A stretch of 16,544 nt of DNA from Candidatus Pelagibacter sp. Lineage in GTDB: Bacteria > Pseudomonadota > Alphaproteobacteria > Pelagibacterales > Pelagibacteraceae. The notes below the pieces were generated by a model, which saw only the letters and a list, made by a program, of their open reading frames with translations, did no database searches and had not been told where the DNA came from. The translations under genes were made by a program, and so were the position numbers. Location of the stretch: positions 1-16,544 of the forward strand of contig JAOIRP010000010.1 of assembly GCA_028221385.1 (NCBI GenBank). Direction: 5' to 3'. Below are positions 8,239 through 16,247 of the stretch, in pieces. How positions within the stretch are numbered: the first letter of the stretch is position 1; every line of letters starts with the position of its first letter.

Positions 8239-9159
8239 ATGTCAGTATTAAGCCAAAAAACATTAAATAAAGATATTTCACTTAGTGGTGTTGGTCTGCA
8301 CAGTGGATTAGCTGCAAATATAAAAATTAAACCAGCTGAGCCAAATACTGGGATTGTTTTTAAAAGAGTAGATATTAAACAAAATAACATTGTTATTCCC
8401 AATGTATTTAATGTAAGCAGTGCCATTTTTTGCACAACTATTTCTAATGAACATGGAGTAAGTGTTTCAACAATTGAACATTTAATGGGAGCTTTTTATG
8501 GTGTGGGCATTGATAATGCCCTGGTAGAAATTAACAATCAAGAAGTTCCAATTTTAGATGGCTCAGCAAAAATTTTTATTGATGAAATTCTTAAAGTTGG
8601 AATAAAAAGTAGTGAGTCTCCAATTAAGATAATTAAAATAGAAAAAAAAATAGAGTTTAAAGATGGAAAAAAAGTCATTTTCATTGAACCAAGTAAAATA
8701 AGCTTAGATATAGATTTTGAGCTTAAATATGAAAATAAAACTATAGGCAATCAAAGAAATTCAATAAAAGTTTATGAGTCGGATCTAACAGATATTTATA
8801 ACTCTAGAACATTTTGTTTATATGAAGATGTTGCAAAGTTAAAAGAGATGGGTCTTGCAAAAGGAGGAAGTCTTGAAAATGCCATTGTTGTTAAAGACGA
8901 TAAGGTTATAAATGAGGATGGATTAAGAAATGACAAAGAATTTGTGAACCATAAAATTTTAGATTGTATGGGTGACTTGTATCTTGCAGGTTATAAGATT
9001 ATTGGAAAATTAGTTTGTTCACAAGGTGGACACAAGCTTACAAATCAATTATTACGAAAAGTTTTCGAAAATAAAGAAAACTATTCAATATTAGAAATTA
9101 AAGAAAAAACACTTCCATATACATTTGTTAATAAAAAACATTTAAGATCTATTGCTTAA
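8239..9159 (+). CDS. lpxC: UDP-3-O-acyl-N-acetylglucosamine deacetylase LpxC
   Basis: LpxC is the cytoplasmic zinc enzyme that removes the N-acetyl group from UDP-3-O-acyl-GlcNAc, the first committed step of lipid A synthesis. The 306-residue protein opens with the family start SGVGLHSG (16-23). It carries the zinc and catalytic residues: Glu80-His81 in STIEHLMGA, His238 and Asp242 in NHKILDCMGDLYLAG, and His265 in GGHKLTNQLL. The PxLDGSA motif lies at 104-110 and YNSRTFC at 187-193. Everything needed for activity is present. Its presence shows an outer membrane with lipid A. It is separated by 65 bases from ftsA and 31 bases from bamD; ftsA-ftsZ-lpxC is the usual order in alphaproteobacteria, but ftsZ is missing here. 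Confidence 0.97.
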   Translation: MSVLSQKTLNKDISLSGVGLHSGLAANIKIKPAEPNTGIVFKRVDIKQNNIVIPNVFNVSSAIFCTTISNEHGVSVSTIEHLMGAFYGVGIDNALVEINNQEVPILDGSAKIFIDEILKVGIKSSESPIKIIKIEKKIEFKDGKKVIFIEPSKISLDIDFELKYENKTIGNQRNSIKVYESDLTDIYNSRTFCLYEDVAKLKEMGLAKGGSLENAIVVKDDKVINEDGLRNDKEFVNHKILDCMGDLYLAGYKIIGKLVCSQGGHKLTNQLLRKVFENKENYSILEIKEKTLPYTFVNKKHLRSIA

Positions 9160-9190
9160 GTTTTTTTTGCTATATAAATAATATACTTCA

Positions 9191-10057
9191 ATGAAATTAA
9201 TAATTAAATTAAGTAAGCTATTATTTGTATTATTATTATTACAATCTTGTATAGCTGAAAAAAAAGAAATTTCTTTAATTAAAGAAATGGATCAAGAACA
9301 AGAAATGATCTCATCTTATAAAGAGGGGATGATTGCCTTAGAAAAAGGAGATACTTTTTATGCTGCTCAAAAATTCCTTGAAGCAGAATTACTGTATCCA
9401 CAATCTGAGTGGGCATCTAAATCAGCCCTTATGGCTTCTTACGCATACTATCTTCAAGATTATTTTTCTAAGGCACTATTTAATTTAGAAAGATTTTTAA
9501 AAACATATAAAGGCGATCAAAAAGAGAGTTATGCCCACTATTTAATTGCGATGTGTTATTATGAATTAATTGTCGATGAAAAAACAGATTTATCATCTTT
9601 GGTTAACGCAAAAAATAAATTTCAATATATTATAAATAATTTCCCAGAATCAGATTTTGCAAGTGACTCTAAATATAAAATTGACTTAATCAATGACATT
9701 CTAGCGTCAAAAGAAATGTATATTGGGCGACATTATATTAAAAAACAAAAATGGATTGCGGCCATAAACCGTTTTAAGATTGTTACAAAGGACTATGACA
9801 CAACAGTTTATGTAGAAGAAGCTATTCATAGATTAGTTGAAATTTATTATCACCTTGGTCTTATTGAGGAGTCTAAAAAATATGGGACCTTATTGGGCTA
9901 TAATTACGCATCAAGTGAATGGTATAAAGCAACTTATAAGATTTTTAATAAAGATTATAAAAAAATAGAAATAAAGAAAGCGACTAAAAAAGAAAAAAAA
10001 GGACTGTTTAAAAAATTTAAAAAACTTTTTCAGAGAAATGAAAAAAAATCTAGTTAA
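9191..10057 (+). CDS. bamD: Outer membrane assembly lipoprotein BamD (ComL)
   Basis: BamD is a lipoprotein of the BAM complex that inserts beta-barrel proteins into the outer membrane from the periplasmic side. The 288-residue product has a lipoprotein signal with basic residues, a hydrophobic core and the lipobox LLQSC (lipidated Cys20). Helical TPR-like repeats follow from about residue 42, including YKEGMIALEKGDTFYAAQKF, YPQSEWA and NFPESDFASDSKY. The family-typical ASSEWYKATYKIF (240-252) lies near the end, followed by a lysine-rich tail (about 258-288). It starts 31 bases after lpxC without a clear ribosome binding site and overlaps ligA by 20 bases. In many alphaproteobacteria recN lies between bamD and ligA; here it does not. 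Confidence 0.93.
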   Translation: MKLIIKLSKLLFVLLLLQSCIAEKKEISLIKEMDQEQEMISSYKEGMIALEKGDTFYAAQKFLEAELLYPQSEWASKSALMASYAYYLQDYFSKALFNLERFLKTYKGDQKESYAHYLIAMCYYELIVDEKTDLSSLVNAKNKFQYIINNFPESDFASDSKYKIDLINDILASKEMYIGRHYIKKQKWIAAINRFKIVTKDYDTTVYVEEAIHRLVEIYYHLGLIEESKKYGTLLGYNYASSEWYKATYKIFNKDYKKIEIKKATKKEKKGLFKKFKKLFQRNEKKSS

Positions 10058-12068
10058 AAAAGATTATTTAGCAAAAATAAAAGAGATTCAGAAACATAAT
10101 AAATCTTATTATGATGAGAGCAAACCATCGATAAGTGACAAAGCATATGATATTTTAAAAAATGAAATTTTTGTTTTAGAAAAACAATATCCCTTTTTAA
10201 AAAATGTAAAGTCACCTAGTAATTCAGTGGGTTACACTCCTTCAAAAAATTTTAAAAAAATAAAACATAAAGTCCCCATGCTTTCTTTAGCTAACGCTTT
10301 CGACGAAAATGATCTTTTAAATTTTGAGAAAAAAATGCTTAATTTTTTAAGCATGAAAGATGCGATCACAATTGAATATAGTGCTGAACCAAAGATAGAT
10401 GGTATATCCGCATCATTAACTTATATAAATGGAAAATTTATAAAAGGACTTTCTCGTGGAGATGGGAAAGAAGGAGAAGATATTACAAAAAATTTAAATA
10501 CAATAAATGATATCCCTAAATTTGTAAAAATGAATAATTTTCCAGGTGAAATTGATATACGTGGAGAAGTGTTTATCAACAATAGTGATTTTAAGAAAAT
10601 GGAAGACAGATTTGCAAACCCAAGAAACGCTGCATCTGGGTCGCTACGTCAAAAAAACCCCGATGTAACAAAAGAAATACCCCTAAAATTTATAGCGTAT
10701 ACATATGGTTATGTTGATAATTTAAATATTAAAACTCAGTCAGATTTTTTAGAAAATTTAAAAAAATGGGGCTTCAAAACTAATCTATTCAATAAAAAAA
10801 TTTCAAGTATAAAAGATTTGATCTTAAATCATATAAATTTAGAAAAAAAAAGAAATGAAATAGATTTTGATATCGATGGCATTGTCTACAAAGTAAATGA
10901 TTTTGACTTACAAAAAAGATTAGGTTTCGCAGCTAACGCACCAAGGTGGGCCATAGCTCATAAGTTCACAGCTAACAATGCTATTTCAGAGATATTAAAT
11001 ATTGATATTCAAGTTGGAAGAACAGGAGCCTTAACACCAGTTGCTAAAATAAAAGCAGTAAATATAGGAGGCGTAGTGGTTTCAAATGCTACTCTTCATA
11101 ATGAGGATGAAATAATTAGAAAAGATATAAGAGTTGGAGATACTGTTGATATTGAAAGGGCAGGTGATGTAATTCCCCATGTGGTATCAGTTGATTTGAG
11201 TAAAAGAGATAAAAATTCAAAAAAATTTAATTTTCCAAATAATTGTCCATCTTGTGGGGGTAAAACAGTTAAAGATTATAATGAAATAACCAAAAAAAAG
11301 GATGCTGTAAGAAGATGTGTAAGTGAAGGATATATGTGTGAAAAAATAGCAATAGAAAAATTAAAACACTTTGTTTCTAAGGAAGCATTTAATATCGATG
11401 GGCTAGGTAAAAAAATTATTGAAAATTTTTGGCACATGAAGCTTATTAAAACACCAAACGATATTTTTAATTTAGATTATCAACAGATTCAAAAACTAGA
11501 GGGATGGGGACAGCTATCAGTTTCAAATTTAAAATATTCAATTCAAGAAAAACAAAAAATTTCTCTAGAAAGATTCATTTATTCTTTAGGTATTAGACAT
11601 ATAGGGCGAGAAAATGCAAAGTTAATTGCAAGACATTTGCAAACACCAGCAAATTTTTTTAAATTGCTTAACGAGAAAAATATTGAAATTTTATTAGATA
11701 TAGATGGAATTGGTGAAACTCAGATCACTTCGATCAAAACCTTTTTTTCCAATAAATCTAATATAGAAGTTTTGTCAGAATTAGGTAAAAAACTTAAAAT
11801 CAAAAGTGTTAAACCACAAGATAAAGATGGGTTATTAAAAGATAAAACATTTATGCTAACAGGTAAATTAGATGGGATTAGTAGAGCTGAAGCAAAATCT
11901 TTAATAGAAAATAATTCGGGCAAAATAATAAGCAATGTAAATAAAAAACTTAATTATTTAATTATAGGAGAAAAACCAACTATAAAAAAAGTAAATTCAG
12001 CCAAAGATTTAAAGATTAAAGTAATTGATCAAATTGAATGGCTTAAAATGTTAAATAAGACTAGCTAG
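10038..12068 (+). CDS. ligA: NAD-dependent DNA ligase LigA
   Basis: LigA seals nicks in DNA using NAD+, chiefly Okazaki fragment joints. The 676-residue protein is full length. Domain Ia (about 7-70) includes YYDESKPSISDKAYD. The nucleotidyltransferase domain has the adenylated lysine in EPKIDG (Lys119), then RGDGKEGEDIT, GEVF, NPRNAASGSLRQ and DFDIDGIVYKVN. The OB fold contains VGRTGALTPVA and RAGDVIPHVV. The zinc finger has Cys403, Cys406, Cys427 and Cys434. Helix-hairpin-helix repeats and a BRCT domain (about 598-676, with Trp669) complete it. The last two zinc cysteines are six residues apart, one more than in the E. coli enzyme as I recall it. Its start overlaps bamD by 20 bases. Its end overlaps the converging tmk/pepP chimera by 18 bases, leaving no room for a terminator. 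Confidence 0.97.
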   Translation: MKKNLVKKDYLAKIKEIQKHNKSYYDESKPSISDKAYDILKNEIFVLEKQYPFLKNVKSPSNSVGYTPSKNFKKIKHKVPMLSLANAFDENDLLNFEKKMLNFLSMKDAITIEYSAEPKIDGISASLTYINGKFIKGLSRGDGKEGEDITKNLNTINDIPKFVKMNNFPGEIDIRGEVFINNSDFKKMEDRFANPRNAASGSLRQKNPDVTKEIPLKFIAYTYGYVDNLNIKTQSDFLENLKKWGFKTNLFNKKISSIKDLILNHINLEKKRNEIDFDIDGIVYKVNDFDLQKRLGFAANAPRWAIAHKFTANNAISEILNIDIQVGRTGALTPVAKIKAVNIGGVVVSNATLHNEDEIIRKDIRVGDTVDIERAGDVIPHVVSVDLSKRDKNSKKFNFPNNCPSCGGKTVKDYNEITKKKDAVRRCVSEGYMCEKIAIEKLKHFVSKEAFNIDGLGKKIIENFWHMKLIKTPNDIFNLDYQQIQKLEGWGQLSVSNLKYSIQEKQKISLERFIYSLGIRHIGRENAKLIARHLQTPANFFKLLNEKNIEILLDIDGIGETQITSIKTFFSNKSNIEVLSELGKKLKIKSVKPQDKDGLLKDKTFMLTGKLDGISRAEAKSLIENNSGKIISNVNKKLNYLIIGEKPTIKKVNSAKDLKIKVIDQIEWLKMLNKTS

Positions 12069-12221
12069 CCATTTTCTCTCAGGTCTATTTAAAAATTTAG
12101 AATATTTTGAGTAAATATTTAAATGATATTTAAATAAGTAATTTTTTTCATTATTATTTAACATTTTAAAATTAATTAAATCTTTTTCCATAGGAACAAA
12201 AGTCAAATTCTCAAAATACAT
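12051..12221 (-). pseudogene. pepP: Remnant of the C-terminal domain of Xaa-Pro aminopeptidase PepP (M24 family)
   Basis: The last 56 residues of the chimeric tmk frame match, from memory, the pattern of the small C-terminal domain of long Xaa-Pro aminopeptidases. FENLTFVPMEKDLIN corresponds to the family's FE-x-LT-x-VP-(6 or so)-I stretch, then L-x(3)-E-x(2)-YL-x(2)-YH (NNNEKNYLFKYH), and the closing ERKWLASL followed by the stop. Such a domain has no activity without the metal-binding pita-bread domain, which is not in the window. The reading frame and stop of pepP appear preserved, and only its upstream part is gone. I infer an ancestral order ligA, then converging pepP ... holB - tmk - dacA, collapsed by one deletion. 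The match is by recall, so confidence is moderate. Confidence 0.7.
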
Positions 12222-12488
12222 CTTTTTTTTAAAATTTTTTTTTATTACACTAATGTTTTCACTTCTTGCAGACATGTATAGTAATAAATCCGTATTTTCA
12301 TTAAATGAAGACTTATTATCTAAAATTAGTTTTCTAATTTTTTCTGAATTATTACTTCCACCAGGTTCTCTAATTCTAATAAATTTTCTATTAATCTTTT
12401 TTAAATAATTTGAAACATTATTAATATGCAAGGATTTGCCACTTCCTTCAATCCCTTCAAATACTATTATTGGGTTTTTAGACATCAC
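12051..12488 (-). CDS. tmk: Chimeric ORF: N-terminal part of thymidylate kinase joined to a PepP C-terminal tail
   Basis: Thymidylate kinase phosphorylates dTMP to dTDP and is normally about 200-210 residues and essential. Here the ORF is 145 residues. Residues 1-88 are clear Tmk: the P-loop FEGIEGSGKS (10-19), REPGGS (40-45), and MSARSEN (72-78) at the substrate-site helix. The expected next part, with the DRF/DRY-type motif, the AYQ segment and the LID region, is absent. From about residue 90 the sequence instead resembles the end of Xaa-Pro aminopeptidase (see the remnant entry). The join falls in an A-rich codon run (AAA AAA AAG, 12222-12230). With half the enzyme gone it is unlikely to work as a kinase. 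The start overlaps dacA by 11 bases, in the familiar dacA-tmk order; holB, usually next, is missing. Confidence 0.85.
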   Translation of the reverse strand: MMSKNPIIVFEGIEGSGKSLHINNVSNYLKKINRKFIRIREPGGSNNSEKIRKLILDNKSSFNENTDLLLYMSARSENISVIKKNFKKKMYFENLTFVPMEKDLINFKMLNNNEKNYLFKYHLNIYSKYSKFLNRPERKWLASLI

Positions 12489-13629
12489 CCCAAATCAAAA
12501 AATTAATGGATTTTAACAATCTAGAAAAAACATTTAATTTTTTAACATCTTCAAAGGCTAAGATATCATATTCATTGAGTAATTCTCCATCATACACAAC
12601 CATAAGTTTTCCAAGAACGTCGTCTTTTTTAATTGGTGCTTGAACTGGGCCATTATAATTTAAGGATACCTTTAAAAGTCTCTTTCTAGCCTTTGGTATA
12701 GTTTTGTAAATATCATTTTTAACATAAACATTAACTTGTTCTTTTTTTCCAAGCCAAACATCTATTTTTTCAATTGGTTCTTTTGATTTTGCAATTTCAA
12801 TCAAATCAAAATTTGTTATCCCCCATGTAAGAAGTTTTTTACTTTCTTTAGATCTTGCATTTTTACTTTCAAAACCGCTGCCTACAGCTATTAATCTTCT
12901 TCCATTTCTGATTACAGATGAAGCTAATGAATATTTTTCAACTGCTAGATAACCAGTTTTAATTCCATCTACTCCAAAATTTTTATATAAAAGAGGATTT
13001 CTATTACCTTGAGTAATAGGGTCACCACCAGTTCTGTCCCAAGTAAATTCTTTTTCAGAAAAATATCTATATTCTTCAGGATATTCTTTTATTAGGTAAT
13101 GTGACATTATTAAGATATCTTTTACTGTTGAAACGTTATTTGGATTGTTAATACCTGATGAATTTGCAAAGTTAGTATTGACCATTCCTATTTCAGCAGC
13201 TTTAGCCGTCATCATTAAAGCAAATTCTTCTTCAGTCCCAGCTATGCCCTCTGCTAACGCTATGCAAGCGTCGTTCCCCGAAGCTACGATTATCCCTCTT
13301 AATAAGTTTTCAACGTTAATTTCATCACCAACCATAATGAACATCGATGAGTACCCAGCCTGAGAAAGACGCCAAGCTTTCTCAGAAATTATAAATTTAT
13401 CATCTAAATTTAAATCCCCTGATTTAATCAAATCAAAAGCTACTATAGCAGTCATTATCTTTGTCATCGAAGCAGGATAAATTGATTTATCTGGTTCTTT
13501 TTCATATAAAATTTCTCCTGATAAAAAATCCTGAAGAATTGCAGTTCTAGCTTGTATATCAAAAGCAGCATTTGCATTTACTGTTACCAAGCAAAAAACA
13601 AAAAAAGTTAATAATTTATTTTTAATCAT
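12478..13629 (-). CDS. dacA: D-alanyl-D-alanine carboxypeptidase (penicillin-binding protein 5/6 family)
   Basis: This periplasmic serine peptidase removes the terminal D-Ala from peptidoglycan pentapeptides, limiting cross-linking. The 383-residue product has a signal peptide ending near VNANA (17-21). The three active-site motifs of the penicillin-binding fold are SMTK (Ser54, Lys57), SGN (117-119) and KTG (224-226). A C-terminal PBP5-like beta domain (about 280-355) follows. The tail SRLLKSINFLIW is probably an amphipathic membrane anchor (inference). Family neighbours such as GIIVASGNDA and FANSSGINNPNNVST are intact. Its start overlaps the rlpA-like stop by 8 bases (ATGATTAA) and its stop overlaps the tmk start by 11 bases. 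It is annotated as dacA, dacC or dacF in different genomes. Confidence 0.95.
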   Translation of the reverse strand: MIKNKLLTFFVFCLVTVNANAAFDIQARTAILQDFLSGEILYEKEPDKSIYPASMTKIMTAIVAFDLIKSGDLNLDDKFIISEKAWRLSQAGYSSMFIMVGDEINVENLLRGIIVASGNDACIALAEGIAGTEEEFALMMTAKAAEIGMVNTNFANSSGINNPNNVSTVKDILIMSHYLIKEYPEEYRYFSEKEFTWDRTGGDPITQGNRNPLLYKNFGVDGIKTGYLAVEKYSLASSVIRNGRRLIAVGSGFESKNARSKESKKLLTWGITNFDLIEIAKSKEPIEKIDVWLGKKEQVNVYVKNDIYKTIPKARKRLLKVSLNYNGPVQAPIKKDDVLGKLMVVYDGELLNEYDILAFEDVKKLNVFSRLLKSINFLIWGDV

Positions 13630-14377
13630 TTTTTATAATTTCTATATTATCAAACTCTAATATGTTTATACTATAATAGGATTTTTGTAGAGAATTAATG
13701 TTAATATAAGGACCTAAATATACTCTATATTTTTTATCAGAAATTTTTTTTATTTTTCCACTTTGATTTGTTTCGGATTTTATTCTTTTAATCATAGATA
13801 AAGCTGTGTCTTCAAAAAAAAAATCGGCAATTTTGATTGTGTATGAAAACTTTGTTTTTGTAGTTGATTTTATTGAAACTTTTTGTGTATCATTGAGATT
13901 ATCTATACTTATGTCATTAACTGGAACTTTATTAGCAACATTTTTCTCTTCATCAAATGTTTTGGCTTTTTTTGCAATAAAAAGAGAGTTTTCAGGTATA
14001 GCAATAATTTCAACGTAGGGTTCATCTAAATCAATATCTAATTCTTTAGCAATTCTGGCACTAATTACAGAATTGTTGAATAAAGGATATTTAGTTTTTT
14101 TTCCAACCTTAACGATTAAAGATTTATTATTTAGAATATTTGAAATTTTAACTTGCGTATTTTTTTTTAAATTACGTTGAAATATTATTAATTCTCTTTC
14201 TTGTAATTTGTTTGAAACTATTTTTTCATCGTATAAAATATTTGAATAAACTAAAGTAAAACCTTTATTTGAAAAAGTTTCTTTCTCAATAATACCTATG
14301 CCATTTTTTACACTAACAGATGTGCAGCTGATAAAAGCTATAAAAAAAAATAATGATAAGAAATTTTTATAAGGCAT
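13622..14377 (-). CDS. rlpA: RlpA-like SPOR-domain lipoprotein with a degenerate DPBB domain
   Basis: RlpA proteins are outer-membrane lipoproteins with a double-psi beta-barrel (DPBB) and a SPOR domain that binds denuded glycan at division sites; some are lytic transglycosylases. This 251-residue protein has a lipoprotein signal with lipobox AFISC (Cys18). A DPBB-like stretch (about 60-126) includes NTQVKISNILNNKSLIVKV and ISARIAKELDIDLD. A low-complexity linker and a SPOR domain follow (about 177-251, with YRVYLGPY at 218-224 region). The conserved His before the LPxGT-like segment and the Asp of the NDRGP loop are not seen: the equivalents read FQRNLKKNT and VGKKTKYP. I infer that it may bind wall but not cut it. 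It lies between mltB (11-base overlap) and dacA (8-base overlap), a common alphaproteobacterial order. Confidence 0.82.
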   Translation of the reverse strand: MPYKNFLSLFFFIAFISCTSVSVKNGIGIIEKETFSNKGFTLVYSNILYDEKIVSNKLQERELIIFQRNLKKNTQVKISNILNNKSLIVKVGKKTKYPLFNNSVISARIAKELDIDLDEPYVEIIAIPENSLFIAKKAKTFDEEKNVANKVPVNDISIDNLNDTQKVSIKSTTKTKFSYTIKIADFFFEDTALSMIKRIKSETNQSGKIKKISDKKYRVYLGPYININSLQKSYYSINILEFDNIEIIKND

Positions 14378-15365
14378 TTGTAAACTTATCTTTTAAAACA
14401 CAAACAGCTAAACCAAACCTAAGAGACCTGTTCCATTTTAATATTTTTTCATAATTATTAAAAACTATATAAGCAGGTTCTAGATTTTCAGAATCTGGAA
14501 TTATATCTTTATCAGGAGTGATTATCGCACCAATCAAATTTTTATTTATATTATAATCATCTTTATTATTTATAAATTTCATTAAATAAGAAAGCTTTTT
14601 TTTATTATGTAATTTCTTTGCAGAGGTATTTAATAGTTTGTTAGGAACATCTTCGGTTAAAGATACTTTTATAAAACAAGGTTCATTTTTTTTCCATCCA
14701 ATTTTATTTATATAATTAGCAGCTGAAGCAAATGAGTCTTCAGTGGATTTAAGTTCAATTATATTGTTTTTGTCATAGTCTATAGCATAATTTTTTATTG
14801 TAGTTGGCATAAATTGAAAATTACCGAAAGCACCTGCCCAAGAGCCATATAAAATTTTATGATCAATTACACCCTTCTCAACCAGCTGAAGTATCACTAT
14901 AAGTTCGTTAGTAAAAAAATCCCTTCTTCTTTTATCATAACTTAAGGTAGCTAAAGATGATAAAATATCCATTTTTCCTACATAGGTTCCAAAATTTGTT
15001 TCAATGCCCATTAGTGAAAGCAGCAAACTACTCTCAACAGAAAATTTTTTTTCAACAGATTCTATAAAATTTTTATTTTTTCTAAAAAGTTCTAATCCTT
15101 TTTTTATTTTTTTTTTAGATGTTCTTTTTGATATGTAAGTTTTGGTATCCTCATAAAATTCGGGCTGAAATCTATCGTATTTTATAACATTAGGAAGAAA
15201 AGTAACATTTTTCATAGTCTCGTTAAAAGTAACCTCTGAAATATTATTTTCTAAAGCATGAACTTTGAAATCTTTTAACCATTTTTCGAAAGTGTCTTCT
15301 TCTGCAAATGCAGATGAAAACATAATTGATGACAGAAAAATAATAAAAATTTTAACCATTTTCAT
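14367..15365 (-). CDS. mltB: Lytic murein transglycosylase, MltB family
   Basis: MltB-type enzymes cleave the MurNAc-GlcNAc bond of peptidoglycan with formation of anhydro-MurNAc, in the periplasm. The 332-residue product has a signal peptide (about 1-21, ending SSAFA). No lipobox cysteine is present, so this looks like a soluble version. The SLT_2 fold is marked by MGIETNFG (119-126) with the catalytic Glu122, then SYDKRRRDFF (142-151) and GSWAGAFGNFQFMPTT (174-189). The family end motif WNRSLRFGLAVCVL lies near residues 308-321. The start could be ATG 15365 or 15359 (Met-Val-Lys), both inside the end of rarD. Its stop overlaps the rlpA-like start by 11 bases. Together with RlpA and DacA it forms a wall-remodelling set. 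Confidence 0.94.
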   Translation of the reverse strand: MKMVKIFIIFLSSIMFSSAFAEEDTFEKWLKDFKVHALENNISEVTFNETMKNVTFLPNVIKYDRFQPEFYEDTKTYISKRTSKKKIKKGLELFRKNKNFIESVEKKFSVESSLLLSLMGIETNFGTYVGKMDILSSLATLSYDKRRRDFFTNELIVILQLVEKGVIDHKILYGSWAGAFGNFQFMPTTIKNYAIDYDKNNIIELKSTEDSFASAANYINKIGWKKNEPCFIKVSLTEDVPNKLLNTSAKKLHNKKKLSYLMKFINNKDDYNINKNLIGAIITPDKDIIPDSENLEPAYIVFNNYEKILKWNRSLRFGLAVCVLKDKFTNAL

Positions 15366-16233
15366 ATAAATCTTTTAAATAAATAATTACAGCAATCCAG
15401 ATTAAAATGAAACTTACTAACTTTGTAGGTGAAAATAATTCATCATAATAGAAAAAACCCAGTAAAAATTGAAAAGTAGGTGTTATATAAAAAATCATAC
15501 CTGTTGGACCTAAACCACAAAGTTCAACTCCTCGTACATAAAGAAATAAAGGGATAACCGTCATTGGACCAGCTAAGATCAGAAGCAACATTAGTGGTGG
15601 ATTTGAAAAGCTGAAATCATTAAACCCCTTTTGTGCAATAAGATAAAAAACGAACAAGGAAAAAGGTAAGATAAATAGACTCTCAATTAATAATCCTAAA
15701 TCTGTATCAACACTAATTTTTTTTCTCAAAAGGTTATAGAATCCCCAACTTAAAGCAACAATTAAACCAACCCAGGGTATTGATTTAAGACTAATGAATA
15801 ATAAAAAAAATATAGAGACTACAACTAAACATATTGATAATTTTCTATTCCTATTAAGTTTTTCTTTGAAAAAAATATTACCTAAAAAAACACTTAATAT
15901 TGGCATTATAAAATAACCAAAACTAGCATCAATAATTTGATCATTAGAAACTGCATATATCCACACAGCCCAATTAATAAAAATTAGCATGCCAGAAAAA
16001 AAGAGAGTTATTAAAAATTTATAATTTTTAATAATGGCAAAAAATTTACTCCATTTAGAAAAATAAAAAGTAGATAATATTAACACAAAAGAAGTCCATA
16101 CTGTTCGGTGAACAACAACCTCAATATGTCCAGCAAAAGAAATATATTTAAAGTATATAACCCCAACAACTCCCCACCAAAAGGATCCAAAAGCAGTTAA
16201 AAGTATACCTTTATTAAACTCTTTATTTTTCAT
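15352..16233 (-). CDS. rarD: EamA/RarD family transporter (DMT superfamily)
   Basis: The 293-residue membrane protein has about ten hydrophobic segments arranged as two EamA repeats, as in the drug/metabolite transporter superfamily. RarD-like features include the N-terminal KGILLTAFGSFWWGVVGVIYFKY region split over 8-30, HRTVWTSF (42-49), NWAVWIYAV (87-95), SFGYFIMPI (104-112) and VELCGLGPTGMIFYITPT in the second half. RarD was named for a chloramphenicol-resistance permease, but true substrates are mostly unknown and none can be read from sequence. It is the first gene of the - strand operon. A possible promoter lies in the 90-base gap before it, and its stop overlaps the mltB start by 14 bases. 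Family call is firm, substrate unknown. Confidence 0.92.
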   Translation of the reverse strand: MKNKEFNKGILLTAFGSFWWGVVGVIYFKYISFAGHIEVVVHRTVWTSFVLILSTFYFSKWSKFFAIIKNYKFLITLFFSGMLIFINWAVWIYAVSNDQIIDASFGYFIMPILSVFLGNIFFKEKLNRNRKLSICLVVVSIFFLLFISLKSIPWVGLIVALSWGFYNLLRKKISVDTDLGLLIESLFILPFSLFVFYLIAQKGFNDFSFSNPPLMLLLILAGPMTVIPLFLYVRGVELCGLGPTGMIFYITPTFQFLLGFFYYDELFSPTKLVSFILIWIAVIIYLKDLYENG

Positions 16234-16247
16234 ATATATAATAATTT

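Noticed and set aside
9152..9178. Possible promoter before bamD (TTGCTT and TATAAA, 15 bases apart)
   Set aside because: The spacing is short, the -35 lies inside the end of lpxC, and such AT-rich matches are common by chance here.
10038..12068. LigA zinc finger considered defective because of a different cysteine spacing
   Set aside because: All four cysteines are present, with only one extra residue between the last pair; this looks like a lineage variant, not damage.
13145..13363. Forward ORF of 72 codons inside dacA
   Set aside because: It is antisense to the SGN-containing core of the carboxypeptidase, with no start signal and no family features.
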